Assembly: GCF_002259705.1 (NCBI RefSeq)
Contig: NZ_MWWT01000006.1
Span: 61 to 63,203, forward strand
DNA: 63,143 nt
Direction: 5' to 3'
Origin: Alloscardovia macacae
GTDB lineage: Bacteria > Actinomycetota > Actinomycetes > Actinomycetales > Bifidobacteriaceae
Shown in pieces: positions 9,501 through 17,759 of the stretch. The position numbers and the translations under genes were made by a program. The notes below the pieces were generated by a model. The model had not been told where the DNA came from and did no database searches. It saw only the letters and a program-made list of their open reading frames with translations. Each line of letters begins with the position of its first letter. Position 1 is the stretch's first letter.

Positions 9501-11537
9501 GAAGAGCTGGCGGTCGAAGTTCGCCGTATCGAGCAGCGTGTGCGCGCCGTCGAAGACGTTCGCATCCCACAGCACCATCCGTCCCGGGCCCGCGAAGTCC
9601 GAAAGTTCCGCTTTCACGCCCGGCTGGAGGATGCTTTTATAGTCCAATTCTCCCGTATTCATACCAAACCAGACGAGGGATGGATCCTGCACTTCCGGCA
9701 GCGTCCACACGCGGCTTCCCTTCTGTCCGAGAGGCTTGAGAGCCGATGGCGAGGAATCGCTCAGTGTGCGCGCTGCGAAGTCTGGTACAGGGATGACGGC
9801 CGTGTAGCTCGAATGGTACGTGCGTTCGGAGCCCGAATCATCCGCGAGAGTCATGGAGATGCTGCCGTCGTTCGCCTGTGTGTTTGGCCGCGCCATGAGG
9901 TCATAATGGCCTGGCACAAGGCAGGACACGTTCTGCGGAACGTCCGGCTCCTCGGCGTCCTCGTTCTCACCGTCATCTTTCCCGCCGAAGTCTGCGGAAT
10001 TATCCGCATCTACAAACTGCTCGGCAGGAGTGATTATATCCGAGCTCGGCGTAAACCCGTCCGGCAGCCCCACATCCGAGTCTCGTCCCACGAGCCAGTC
10101 CACGTGCGCTTCCTCGGAGTTCAGTGGAGTTCCGTCACGCATCTGCCCGGTGACTACCCACGTCATGGAGTAGCGTCCTGGCTTCGAGAAGGTCCAATTA
10201 TAGTGTCCGTGACCACCTGCCACGAGATTCATGGACATCTTCTGCGGATCACGCGAGTCGAGATCCTGCGCCACGAAATCACTTCCACTGCGCCACACAC
10301 TGACCCAGCCTGGCCCCTCCACACGGGTGAGCTTCAAGGTCAGCGAGTAGGGGTTCACATCGGCTGGCATCTTTCCCGCGCCCACGCCTGGCCATACCGG
10401 GTGATGTCCCTGGTACCACTGGCCTGGAGCATTCCACAGGATATCTCCTGGCTTGCCGAGGAAGTTCAGCGCTCCGTTCGACGGCAGCTTAATGCGGGAG
10501 ACTTCTCGCCCATCGCGCTCGTCAGCATCAGGGCCGAGGCGGACAGCCACTTTCTGTGCTGGACGTAGCGTGGAGCCGTCGATGACGCCCACTGCCAGCT
10601 TCTGGCTCGCCCTATCCCAGTACGCATGTGCAGCATCGACATGCGTGCGGAAAAGAAGTTCTTTCCCTGTCTGGGGGTCGAGAGGATGCTCTTCGGGAGC
10701 TTTCTCGCTCGCTACGTCCCCTGTAAATGGAGCATTCGCGGGAGCGGGCTCGACGGCCGAGTCCGCGGGCTCGGGGTCGCCTCCATCATCAGAGGATGAA
10801 TTGGAATCAGAAGAAGAAGAAGAAGAGGAGGAAGAAGCAGCAGACGGCGCGGCTGCATGCGCGCGGCCTACGCTCACGCGATACACGTAGTTCCGTGCGG
10901 CGGCATATCCTCCGCTCGCGCTGCGAGCCAGCGAACGGACGGCGAGCGTATACTCGCCCGGCTGCGTGAAGCGCCAGTCGAGGTGACGCGACTGCGAGCC
11001 GTTCTGCGTCAGCCATGTGCCGGACGCGTCTATCTCGTATCCGGACTCGTCCTCGAGAATACTCTGTGGGTCATTCGAGCCCATGCCAGACGTGGCGTAC
11101 AGGAAGACGCGCGCGCCTTCCGGCCCCGTCCATGCCACCTTCAGCATGTTCTCCTCGTACTGGCTGCCCGTGGTATCCCACGTGAGGTCCATGCCGGACT
11201 TCTGCGTGGAGTAACCGGATGGAATGGCGTCTGATGCAGCCTGAGCCTGGCTCGTTTCCGCGAGCTGGACGAGCGTCTCTTCTGGACTATAGTGCTGTTC
11301 TCCTTCCGCCACGTTCAGCGTGAAGGAGTTATCCTCAGTAATGTCCTGAGGACTCGATTGGTTAAAAATGCGGACCTGTCCTGCCTGAATGGTGTGCGTA
11401 GGATCCTCAGCAGCGAGCGCGGACACGGGCTGTCCCGTGAGCGCGAGCGCGCATGCCGTTACGAAGGCACAGCTGACAGAGATGATGCGGCCCCTGAGGG
11501 TACGCTTTTCGCGCGACCGAGATGGTGCGGTGACCAT
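6555..11537 (-). CDS. Fused surface-anchored repeat protein and metal-binding lipoprotein (ABC substrate-binding)
   Basis: One open frame of 1660 codons joins two proteins that are usually separate. Residues 1-43 are a signal peptide. About four anchored-repeat domains follow (each ending in a motif like HxNWxFxxPGxY), with Ser-, Asp- and Gln-rich linkers. A sorting-type end comes next: LADTG at 1068-1072, a hydrophobic helix and Arg residues. From Met1109 a lipoprotein signal starts, with lipobox LAGC (Cys1134), then a ZnuA/TroA-like fold (TTTGILADLARHVAG, ADPHSWEPS, DPHLWHD, FLEPQ). Another anchored-repeat domain is inserted inside that fold, as known for this substrate-binding family. The third His ligand position reads TTND, so Asn replaces the usual His. 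An internal start at 8213 could yield a separate 552-aa lipoprotein, but no good RBS precedes it. Confidence 0.8.
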   Translation of the reverse strand: MVTAPSRSREKRTLRGRIISVSCAFVTACALALTGQPVSALAAEDPTHTIQAGQVRIFNQSSPQDITEDNSFTLNVAEGEQHYSPEETLVQLAETSQAQAASDAIPSGYSTQKSGMDLTWDTTGSQYEENMLKVAWTGPEGARVFLYATSGMGSNDPQSILEDESGYEIDASGTWLTQNGSQSRHLDWRFTQPGEYTLAVRSLARSASGGYAAARNYVYRVSVGRAHAAAPSAASSSSSSSSSDSNSSSDDGGDPEPADSAVEPAPANAPFTGDVASEKAPEEHPLDPQTGKELLFRTHVDAAHAYWDRASQKLAVGVIDGSTLRPAQKVAVRLGPDADERDGREVSRIKLPSNGALNFLGKPGDILWNAPGQWYQGHHPVWPGVGAGKMPADVNPYSLTLKLTRVEGPGWVSVWRSGSDFVAQDLDSRDPQKMSMNLVAGGHGHYNWTFSKPGRYSMTWVVTGQMRDGTPLNSEEAHVDWLVGRDSDVGLPDGFTPSSDIITPAEQFVDADNSADFGGKDDGENEDAEEPDVPQNVSCLVPGHYDLMARPNTQANDGSISMTLADDSGSERTYHSSYTAVIPVPDFAARTLSDSSPSALKPLGQKGSRVWTLPEVQDPSLVWFGMNTGELDYKSILQPGVKAELSDFAGPGRMVLWDANVFDGAHTLLDTANFDRQLFFSSPTHRHLATSFSKPGIHKASYSYEVSHTPESGLRSFAYDYYDVYYAVGNAAIRKACGEEFAQKYAVKKDTPQPSEEKQKDEQSQSAQPQPGQQGQPSQQQIADPSECRPVTITREATEAEARALAARASTGSGGGSSSGAPPNTARTTLTFTVGPNARGNASDGHYDLGPAIENGTLVARVKNDSAGGRWVDPQSLTFALGNRAQLTAPSALSFVASPGSTVWAISSTQVAGVPWLGMNSQRPEVVSGTRGGVTFSLESVSGPGRFAVFTSGALGGGVGTHVFDGPGSQYVLPAHTHAHQNWVFTQPGTYRVTLRMSVTPTGVALQGSGFGALSGSSARSTVATAAAAGLTLTGAKGERGRPMVQQTVGQRADGTACALPGSGAGGLADTGVDVRAVALAATLLLLLGIALSWRAGRAARTALPNRSMRTRRAARPALAALTAACMMVTLAGCGGIGPEARAEADGTRQLNVVTTTGILADLARHVAGSRAKVSQLIPNGADPHSWEPSLRAIRDVAYADVAFTNYLLLEQHALIRALDANLPRSATSVSLAEEATKVGATVLPLVEDRALDTVWLGMRVAGQGAELGATRSSQIDLQVTSVKGPGQAAGYVTTTFGAPEVSFSSADGFQPADGYAKDTTVLPADAHQHMSWAFTKPGVYTIHAKARLRVTPDARPVELGEGDLVCAVGVNTAEVARSLGRQMLSEAHADLTVDLAARRLTLMADTRADGSLPVSAAGVPGAASVSGMAAFSLDDVLVDVPARTLTQVPSSANYRFIASLGSEVYMLPQAVLGKHVHGQIDPHLWHDVHNAAAYVKVIRETLVMRDPAHADEYRANAARYLSELEKLDGEVSSTLAKIPESRRQLVTTNDAYGYLAHAYGLSVAGFVTPNPATEPSLKDRKKLTATVRDLKIPAVFLEPQLARMRSVLKTVAAENGVAVCPLYGDTLDERAPTYVDMMRFNARSLVTCLAGKAGEKGKE
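8214..8237 (-). promoter_or_regulatory. Hairpin just before the internal lipoprotein start codon
   Basis: A 7-bp stem CGAACGG/CCGTTCG with a 10-nt loop ends directly before the ATG at 8213 (minus strand), which begins the lipoprotein signal inside the fused frame. It could influence internal initiation or ribosome pausing between the two halves. It could also be incidental, as the region is GC-rich. Confidence 0.35.
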
Positions 11538-11566
11538 AGTATTACTTTCTACCGTGTAATATGACT
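11538..11566. promoter_or_regulatory. Possible operator upstream of the metal transporter operon
   Basis: TAGTATTAC (11538-11546) and GTAATATGACTA (11555-11566) form an imperfect inverted repeat just upstream of the operon's first ATG. A metalloregulator site would be expected here, but the sequence matches no Zur or MntR consensus I can name. Low confidence. Confidence 0.25.
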
Positions 11567-11661
11567 ACTACGTCACTAGCCATGCTAGAGGATAGAGCCG
11601 ACGCTGTCCAGCGCGTCGTGTCGAGATGGCTTTCGCTGAGTTTTCACGGGAAGGAGCGCAC

Positions 11662-12390
11662 ATGCGCATAGCAGTTTTCACCGGGGCGGGCATCTCCACG
11701 TCTGTGGGTATCCCGGATTTTCGCGGCCCGGACGGCGTCTGGACGAAGCACCCCGAGCAGACGAACGTCTACGATTATGACCTTTTCCTCGCCGACCGCG
11801 CGGCGCGCATGTATTCGTGGCGCTGGCAGAAGGAGTCCGCGGTCTGGCGCGCGCAGCCCGGCCCGGCACACGCAGCCCTCGTTTCGCTCGAGAGCGCGGG
11901 ACTGCTGAGCATTATAGCGACGCAGAACTTTGACGGGCTTCACGAGCGTGCTGGCAATTCTTCCTCTCTCGTGGTGAACCTCCATGGCACCATAGCCACC
12001 TCACACTGCCTGTCGTGTGGGGCAGGGTATGAGACGTCTGCCATCATGGATGCTCTGGACGCGGAGCCAGATCCGCACTGCTCGCGCTGTGGTGGGCTGC
12101 TGAAGGCGGATGTGACGTACTTTGGTGAGTCACTACCTCATGGGGCCATGGAGCGTGCGGCTACGGGCATCGAGGAGGCCGATGAGCTGTGGGTCATCGG
12201 CTCCAGCCTCGAAGTCTATCCTGCAGCCTCTCTCGTACCGTTTGCGTTCCAGCAGGGAAAGCGCATCCGCATTCTGAATGCGCAGCCTACAGGTATGGAT
12301 GGGTATGCTGCTGCGTCAGATATCCTGCGCTCGCCTATAGAGGAAGCGCTGCCGCAGCTCGTTCAGGAGTATGTGGAGAAGTACGCCTAG
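11662..12390 (+). CDS. Sir2-family NAD-dependent protein deacylase
   Basis: A sirtuin of 242 residues removing acyl groups from protein lysines with NAD+ as co-substrate, cytoplasmic. Visible motifs: GAGIS (8-12), DFRGPDG, TQNFDGLHERAG (87-98, NAD/substrate pocket), catalytic His108 in NLHGT, and a zinc site of four Cys (CLSCG...CSRCG). The ATG at 11662 is used because GGAAGGAG stands six bases before it; the upstream in-frame ATG lacks an RBS. Length suits bacterial class II/III enzymes. It is monocistronic and divergent from the metal transporter operon. The Tyr/Arg pair that marks desuccinylases was not resolved. Confidence 0.9.
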   Translation: MRIAVFTGAGISTSVGIPDFRGPDGVWTKHPEQTNVYDYDLFLADRAARMYSWRWQKESAVWRAQPGPAHAALVSLESAGLLSIIATQNFDGLHERAGNSSSLVVNLHGTIATSHCLSCGAGYETSAIMDALDAEPDPHCSRCGGLLKADVTYFGESLPHGAMERAATGIEEADELWVIGSSLEVYPAASLVPFAFQQGKRIRILNAQPTGMDGYAAASDILRSPIEEALPQLVQEYVEKYA

Positions 12391-12420
12391 CACTCTGGAT
12401 TTTTCGGCGAAAGTGCCCTG

Positions 12421-12521
12421 TTTGTAGTCACGAATGACCGTTGACTTTTAAAAGTCAAGACAAGGAATCGCGGAACGATGCCATTTCCTGTTTTTTCTGA
12501 TGGTCATTCGCGACTACAAAA
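12421..12521. repeat. 101-bp palindromic element, family D, copy 1
   Basis: TTTGTAGTCACGAATGACC at the left pairs with GGTCATTCGCGACTACAAA at the right with one mismatch. The interior is 62 nt and contains a small inner palindrome TTGACTTTTAAAAGTCAA next to the left arm. It lies between the convergent sirtuin and ilvA genes. The element has exactly the same length as copy 2. Confidence 0.8.
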
Positions 12522-12571
12522 GGCCAATCTTCACATAACCTTCTTATCCCTATGCCGGCTAGAAACAAAAA

Positions 12572-12608
12572 ATAATCGTCCCCGGAGTTTCCTGCTGAGG
12601 ACGATTAT
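12572..12608 (-). terminator. Intrinsic terminator of ilvA
   Basis: A 10-bp stem ATAATCGTCC/GGACGATTAT with a 17-nt loop is followed on the minus strand by TTTTTTG, a good intrinsic terminator for ilvA. It stands between the two family-D palindromes. Confidence 0.7.
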
Positions 12609-12631
12609 GCACGTTCTGTGAAAATGGGCAG

Positions 12632-12732
12632 TTTGTAGTCACGAATGACACACATCACACACTAAAAATGGCGTGATTCTGCCATAGGCTATCTTGAGTT
12701 TTAAAAGTCAACGGTCATTCGTGACTACAAAA
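12632..12732. repeat. 101-bp palindromic element, family D, copy 2
   Basis: TTTGTAGTCACGAATGAC pairs with GTCATTCGTGACTACAAA. Here the TTTTAAAAGTCAACGG block adjoins the right arm, whereas in copy 1 it adjoins the left arm, so the outer ~40 bp of copy 1 reappear inverted at the end of copy 2. The rest of the interior is unrelated. Confidence 0.8.
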
Positions 12733-12768
12733 CGACAATCTCGCGAGAAATTTTCTCAGTGCTCTGCA

Positions 12769-14049
12769 CTAGTAGACTCTGTTTATCCTGAAGCCCTTCG
12801 CCTGCAGTGCATCCATGACCTGCTGAATGTGGTCTGGCCCATTCGTCTCCACCGTCACTTCCAGCAGTACGGTATTCGTATAGTGCGACTGAGCTTTAAA
12901 CTGGTCATGGTTCAGCTCGATGACATTCGCGCGCAGGTCTGCGAGAATTTGCGCTATCAGAGCGAGCTGACCCGGTGTATCCGGAAGCTCTACGCCGAAC
13001 TGCATGATGCGTCCGCGCGTAATCATACCGCGCTGGATCACCGCACCGATGGTCACCGTATCGATATTTCCACCAGACAGTACGGGCACGATGACGCGCT
13101 CAGCAGACGTATCCACACCGTTCGAGCCGAACCAGGTAACCTTATCCAGCTCGTTCAGCGCTGCGAGCGAGACAGCACCAGCCGCTTCGACTACGAGCTT
13201 ATGCTTCTCCAGCATGAGCAGAATCATCTCCGAAATATCGCGCTCAGACACGGTCACAAAGCCGTCGAGATACTTCTCGAGAAATGCGAACGTGAGGTCA
13301 CCCGGCTGCTTCACCGCCACACCCTCAGCCGCCGTGTGGACAGCATCCGCAGCAAGCACCGTATGCGCTCCTGAGGCGAACGACTGGCCAAAAGCAGGGG
13401 ACCCTGCCGGGGTCACACCTATAACGCGTACATGCGGCGCGAAAGTCTTCACCGCCATGGCTATGCCAGCTCCGAGGCCGCCGCCACCGAGCGGAACGAG
13501 AATATCCGTCACTTCCGGGCAGTCCTCGAGAATTTCCATAGCTATGGTACCCTGACCCGTCAGTACTTCGTAATCGTTAAACGGATGAACAAAAGTGAGC
13601 CCCTGCTCGCGCGAAAGCTTCGCAGCGTGCGCGCTCGACTCATCAAACACATCTCCCACGAGTTCCACCTGAGCGCCGAGAGCGCGCGTGGCATCCACCT
13701 TAATAGGTGGCGTAATGCGCGGCATGACGATGGTAGCTTTCGCACCGCGCTCACGGGCAGCATAGGCCACACCCTGCGCGTGGTTTCCTGCTGATGCCGT
13801 AACGATGCCTCTGTCCAGTTCTTCCTGGCTCAGCGAGGCTATCTTATTATACGCACCGCGCAGCTTAAACGATCCCGTCTTCTGCAGGTTCTCTGGCTTG
13901 AGTAGCACGCGCACCCCTGTCTGTTCGGAAAGTATGCGCGATTCCTCTAGCTGCGTATGACGTGCGACACCGCGTAAGCGTTCGGCTGCAGCGTTCAAAT
14001 CTGCAGCATGGTCACGGTTCAGGTATGCGTTTACTTCATCAGGCGTCAT
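12769..14049 (-). CDS. ilvA: Threonine ammonia-lyase (threonine dehydratase)
   Basis: PLP enzyme converting L-threonine to 2-oxobutanoate and ammonia, the entry step to isoleucine. The 426-aa product has the PLP lysine in GSFKLRGA (Lys62), the Gly-rich phosphate loop GGGGLGAG and a single C-terminal ACT domain (PDTPGQLALIAQILADLRANVIEL...). One ACT domain of this length is found in actinobacterial and other single-ACT enzymes, so allosteric control is expected but its effector is not readable. Start and length fit the family. It is monocistronic, with a strong terminator downstream. Confidence 0.93.
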   Translation of the reverse strand: MTPDEVNAYLNRDHAADLNAAAERLRGVARHTQLEESRILSEQTGVRVLLKPENLQKTGSFKLRGAYNKIASLSQEELDRGIVTASAGNHAQGVAYAARERGAKATIVMPRITPPIKVDATRALGAQVELVGDVFDESSAHAAKLSREQGLTFVHPFNDYEVLTGQGTIAMEILEDCPEVTDILVPLGGGGLGAGIAMAVKTFAPHVRVIGVTPAGSPAFGQSFASGAHTVLAADAVHTAAEGVAVKQPGDLTFAFLEKYLDGFVTVSERDISEMILLMLEKHKLVVEAAGAVSLAALNELDKVTWFGSNGVDTSAERVIVPVLSGGNIDTVTIGAVIQRGMITRGRIMQFGVELPDTPGQLALIAQILADLRANVIELNHDQFKAQSHYTNTVLLEVTVETNGPDHIQQVMDALQAKGFRINRVY

Positions 14050-14122
14050 GGTCTGTCTCCTTCAGTCTTCTTCGTCACAGTCTAGACCCCACTCTCGTAC
14101 AGAATACCCCTACGAAACGCCC

Positions 14123-14163
14123 AGAGGGGCTGGTAGTTCAGGTTATGAACTACCAGCCCCTCT
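14123..14163. terminator. 18-bp perfect hairpin between ilvA and a membrane protein gene
   Basis: AGAGGGGCTGGTAGTTCA pairs perfectly with its complement across a 5-nt loop. On the plus strand CATTTTACT follows; on the minus strand, in which both flanking genes are read, no T-run follows. It could terminate the upstream membrane protein transcript, act in the ilvA leader, or be another intergenic palindrome. Confidence 0.5.
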
Positions 14164-14288
14164 CATTTTACTGCGACTCCATCATGTTAATCCGATGCCG
14201 AAGACACTCTGTACTCACTCGAAGCGCCAGAACTATAAGCTATACGAGTAGTGCACTGCTGGCAATAGTCAAAACTGATGCTTCTCTC

Positions 14289-15182
14289 TCAATTCTCCTC
14301 TGTAACAGTGTTGAAAATTCTGCATATTACACGCTTATTTTTAATGTACCTGTAAAAGAGACACCCTAAAAGAGAAATAATCGCAAACACAATAGCCCTA
14401 TCCGACAGCATCCGAATAATCAGATAAAAAGGACCCTGCATGTCCGTATGAGAAAGCAAAAAAGGACTGAAAAAACTCAAATGAAGAACATCGTGAATCC
14501 AGTCAGTGATTACCAAAGTAAGAATCACTATACAAGTAAAAGCGTGCAAAACCACGATGCTGCTTTTAATAATTCCATTATTATGTTCATCATCCTGAAG
14601 AGTTATCCCATATACTCTAAAAGCCACAGGTTTAATGTTTTCCATAAGGTATGTAATAGCCGCAGCAACTGCCGTATAGGCAGCCCAATTTCCTATACTG
14701 AGGAGGCATAAGCCAAATATGAAAACGCAAATACCCCGTATCAGTGTTATAGAGATAGTACGCGATACCCAGATCAGTGAGAAGGCTATGATAAGAATTA
14801 TAGATATTATCTCGAGTATATCTCGTATAGCAGAAACTTGTGAAGACGTGTAGAATCCCTTAACTGAGCACCAGCAGAATAGAAATGTAAAAAATATCCA
14901 CAACGCGCTACATGCCATTCCTCTAACGAAGAGAAAGTTATTACACTTTTTCCCCCATTCATTCCTATAGTAAATAATAAAAGACTTAAGAGTATACGCG
15001 ACTAGCACCACGATAGGAACTCCAAAAGATACGATGAATCTTAATGCTTCCCCTTTAATGGGACACGCTATCACAAGAATACTCGACAGAAATATAAATA
15101 GAGCAGACAATCCCCAGCTGATAACTTGGAATAGAATATTCCTGCATTTCGGATCTTTTCCCGCACACGTGAAATTTTTCAT
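14289..15182 (-). CDS. Hypothetical multi-spanning membrane protein
   Basis: I do not recognise this gene. The product of about 297 residues has roughly eight hydrophobic segments and short, mostly basic connecting loops. The ATG at 15182 is preferred because GAAAGGA lies six bases before it; an ATG at 15212 preceded by AAAAGGA is an alternative. Base composition is clearly more AT-rich than the neighbours, which suggests acquisition from elsewhere or weak constraint. No operon partner is present. It is probably a cytoplasmic-membrane protein, role unknown. Confidence 0.6.
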   Translation of the reverse strand: MKNFTCAGKDPKCRNILFQVISWGLSALFIFLSSILVIACPIKGEALRFIVSFGVPIVVLVAYTLKSFIIYYRNEWGKKCNNFLFVRGMACSALWIFFTFLFCWCSVKGFYTSSQVSAIRDILEIISIILIIAFSLIWVSRTISITLIRGICVFIFGLCLLSIGNWAAYTAVAAAITYLMENIKPVAFRVYGITLQDDEHNNGIIKSSIVVLHAFTCIVILTLVITDWIHDVLHLSFFSPFLLSHTDMQGPFYLIIRMLSDRAIVFAIISLLGCLFYRYIKNKRVICRIFNTVTEEN

Positions 15183-15212
15183 AACCATTCCTTTCTCATC
15201 ATCCATTACCAT

Positions 15213-15580
15213 AATAAATTTTCCTTTTATTCAGTTGTTTCCATTGTCGAAAAACATTACAACACAGCTCAAAATGAATATCAAATAGTATACGCACACG
15301 CGCACTTGTGAGATATAGTCGAGAGCAGAAGTGAACAGACAGTCAGCTCGTGGCATGCGAGCTAGTCGCAAGCTTTTCGCGATAATGTTCAGGTTTTAGC
15401 CCTGAACGCGTTTACCGGGTTTAAAAAGAAGAGCCGGATTACTCCGCTATGATGATTCTCCTCGCAAGCACAGAATCTCGTCCAGTCTTGTAGTCCCGTA
15501 CGTCTCCCATGAGTATGTCGTACTATAGAACCATAAAAGAACTATAGAGGAGAGACTCAGAGAAGAAAGACGGCGAAACG
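15213..15580. other. Non-coding gap upstream of the ClC gene
   Basis: No gene is seen. A small hairpin GTTCAGG/CCTGAAC lies at 15387-15407. The stretch must hold the promoters of the divergent membrane-protein and ClC genes. I looked for a fluoride riboswitch, given the ClC/CrcB context, and did not find its conserved motifs. Confidence 0.4.
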
Positions 15581-17353
15581 ATGGCGAAGAAACGATGGCG
15601 GAAGTTCGGCTCAGCACAGGTATATGACGCGTCCACGTCCCACGCTGCCCACGCTACTCTCGACGCGTCCGCCCTCGTGGATGATGACGCGCAGGCCTTC
15701 GACCTCGATACGAGTCTCAGCATGAATCTCAGCTCAGGCCCCGGCTCGGGCGAAAGCTCCTTACAAGACGCCGCCCTCACCCCGAGTACCACGCACCGCA
15801 CCGCTTACCGCACACACACGCAGGAACTCCTGTCCGGCTCACACCGCCGCCAGTGGTCCACCGCAGCGAAGGGCATTCTGTGCGGAGTGGCAGCTGGCCT
15901 GCTCGTCGTCGCTTACCGCGCAGCCATAGCATATGGAAACTCCTGGGCGGTCGGTCTCTACGCTTTCCTCGCCGCTCACCCCCTAGCCATAGCTGGCTGG
16001 GTCGTCGCTGCCGTCCTCGCAGCTAGTGTCATCGCGAAGCTCGTCACATGGGAGCCTATGGCGGCCGGATCGGGCATTCCGCAGGTGGAAGGTGTTCTGC
16101 TCTGGGGGCTGAAGATGCGTTGGTGGTCCATTCTTCTCGTGCGCTTTAGCGCGGGCATCGTCTGCGGCTTCTTCGGTATGAGTTTGGGCCGCGAAGGGCC
16201 CTCCATTCAGATAGGCGCGGCGGCAGCGCAGGGCGTGGCAGATAAGCTGGGACGCTCGAAAGTGGAGCGTGAGAACTTCATAGCGGCAGGCGCGGCCGCT
16301 GGTCTTTCTGCGGCCTTCAGCGCGCCACTGTCCGGCATGATGTTCGCTCTGGAAGAGGTGTACCGCAGCTTCAGCCCGGTGGTGCTTTTTACGGCCACCA
16401 CGGCCGCGCTGACGGCAGACTTCCTCTCGAAGCTCTTCCTCGGGTTTATGCCGGTTCTGAAGTTTACCGCCATCGCGCAGATGGACCTGGCCACGTACGC
16501 CTGGCTCGTGCCTCTCGGCGTGGTCAGCGGTCTGACCGGCGCGGCCATGAATAAGCTGCTGCTGGGCATGCAGACGGCGCTCGGCCATCTCAGCGCGTTC
16601 TGGCGGATTCTGCTGGCTCTGGCGCTCGCACTTGGCGTGGGTCTCGCGTTTCCGCTGGCTCTCGGCGGCGGTGGCAGCCTGATCCGTTTCGCCGAGCAGG
16701 GCGGAGGCACGGTGCTGCTTCTGGCCGCTCTCCTGCTCGTGAAGATGCTCTTTACCGCGACGAGCTTCGGCAGCGGCGTTCCGGGTGGCATTTTTCTGCC
16801 AATTCTGACGGTAGGCGCAGTGGCCGGTAGCCTTTTCGCACGCACTATGGAGTTCTCTCTGGACCAGAAGTATGTGTCCACCTTCGCCGTGCTGGCCATG
16901 GCAGGAGCTCTCGCCTCCTCGGTGAAGGCACCTATTACCTCCATGCTGCTCGTCATCGAAATGAGTGGATCGCTCGTTCATATGTTCCCTGTGGCAGCCG
17001 TCACACTCATCTCACTGCTCGTCTCAGATGCCCTGCACGTAGAGCCTATTTACCATGCTCTGCTAGACAGGTATATGGCGAAGAACCACCCTGAAAAGAG
17101 AGAATCCACTGTGGATTCGGGACTCATGGCACTCCCGGTAGAATTGGGCAGTAGTATCCTCGGAAAAGCCATACGCGACGTCGCCTGGCCGGCAGATACC
17201 CAGGTGGTTTCCGTGCGCCGAGCGGGCCGCGAATTCGTGCCGAACGCGGATACGGTCATTCACCCGGGCGACGGTCTCGTGGTCCTCTACACGGGCACGA
17301 ACCAGCGTACGGCACGAGAAGCGCTCAGTGTCCTATGCTCAGCCGCGTACTGA
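15581..17353 (+). CDS. ClC-family chloride channel/antiporter with C-terminal TrkA_C domain
   Basis: Membrane anion transporter, 590 aa. The ClC signatures are clear: GSGIPQVEG, GREGPSIQIG with the gating Glu, and GSGVPGGIFLPIL. About residues 90-490 form the transmembrane core. A C-terminal RCK_C/TrkA_C domain (about 520-590) ends in the typical pattern (VVSVRRAGREFVPNADTVIHPGDGLVVLYTG), so a ligand may regulate it. The N-terminal ~85 residues are hydrophilic. It converges on crcB with a 15-base overlap of the two coding ends. Whether it carries chloride or fluoride cannot be told; GREGP is closer to the chloride type. Confidence 0.9.
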   Translation: MAKKRWRKFGSAQVYDASTSHAAHATLDASALVDDDAQAFDLDTSLSMNLSSGPGSGESSLQDAALTPSTTHRTAYRTHTQELLSGSHRRQWSTAAKGILCGVAAGLLVVAYRAAIAYGNSWAVGLYAFLAAHPLAIAGWVVAAVLAASVIAKLVTWEPMAAGSGIPQVEGVLLWGLKMRWWSILLVRFSAGIVCGFFGMSLGREGPSIQIGAAAAQGVADKLGRSKVERENFIAAGAAAGLSAAFSAPLSGMMFALEEVYRSFSPVVLFTATTAALTADFLSKLFLGFMPVLKFTAIAQMDLATYAWLVPLGVVSGLTGAAMNKLLLGMQTALGHLSAFWRILLALALALGVGLAFPLALGGGGSLIRFAEQGGGTVLLLAALLLVKMLFTATSFGSGVPGGIFLPILTVGAVAGSLFARTMEFSLDQKYVSTFAVLAMAGALASSVKAPITSMLLVIEMSGSLVHMFPVAAVTLISLLVSDALHVEPIYHALLDRYMAKNHPEKRESTVDSGLMALPVELGSSILGKAIRDVAWPADTQVVSVRRAGREFVPNADTVIHPGDGLVVLYTGTNQRTAREALSVLCSAAY

Positions 17354-17719
17354 CACGAACAGCATAATGCTCAGCAGCATAGTCAGCACAGGCAGACCCA
17401 CGCTCAGCACAGCATACGTGCAGCACTCACGCCAGTGCCCGCCACGAGCCAGCGTCACGACCTCATTCATGGCCGTGGAGAACGTGGAAAAGCCGCCGAG
17501 AAAGCCCGTGGTCACGAGCGTGTAGACCCCAAAAATGGGCAGATTACGTAGGAAAACGAGCGCTGCCGCGAAGCCCAGCGATGCCAGAACGTTTATGACC
17601 AGCGTCGAGCGCGGGAAAACGGACGGCCACGCGCGCTTAATGAGCGTATCCAGCACGAAGCGCGCCACCGCGCCCGCGCCGCCACACGCGCTCACCAGAA
17701 GAAGCATGGTTACGGACAC
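17339..17719 (-). CDS. crcB: Fluoride channel CrcB/Fluc, subunit 1
   Basis: Small four-helix membrane protein that lets fluoride leave the cell. The motifs GGAGAVARF, TLVINVLASLGFA and GFLGGFSTFSTAMNE are those of CrcB. The GTG at 17719 is chosen because GGGAGG sits five bases upstream and gives the usual ~126 residues; the longer frame would overlap the kinase gene. A second crcB lies 2.8 kb upstream in the same gene run, as in species whose Fluc is a two-gene dimer with opposite topologies. Last gene of the purA-to-crcB run. Confidence 0.88.
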   Translation of the reverse strand: MSVTMLLLVSACGGAGAVARFVLDTLIKRAWPSVFPRSTLVINVLASLGFAAALVFLRNLPIFGVYTLVTTGFLGGFSTFSTAMNEVVTLARGGHWRECCTYAVLSVGLPVLTMLLSIMLFVSVRG

Positions 17720-17759
17720 TGCGGCCTCCCTCCTCACCCTCTCTAAACTGTCGTGCATC

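Noticed and set aside
15213-15580. Fluoride riboswitch upstream of the ClC gene
   Set aside because: The conserved crcB-motif blocks were not found; only a small unrelated hairpin is present.
15983-16981. 332-codon minus-strand frame inside the ClC gene
   Set aside because: Shadow frame opposite a well-supported ClC gene; no motif, RBS or neighbour supports it.
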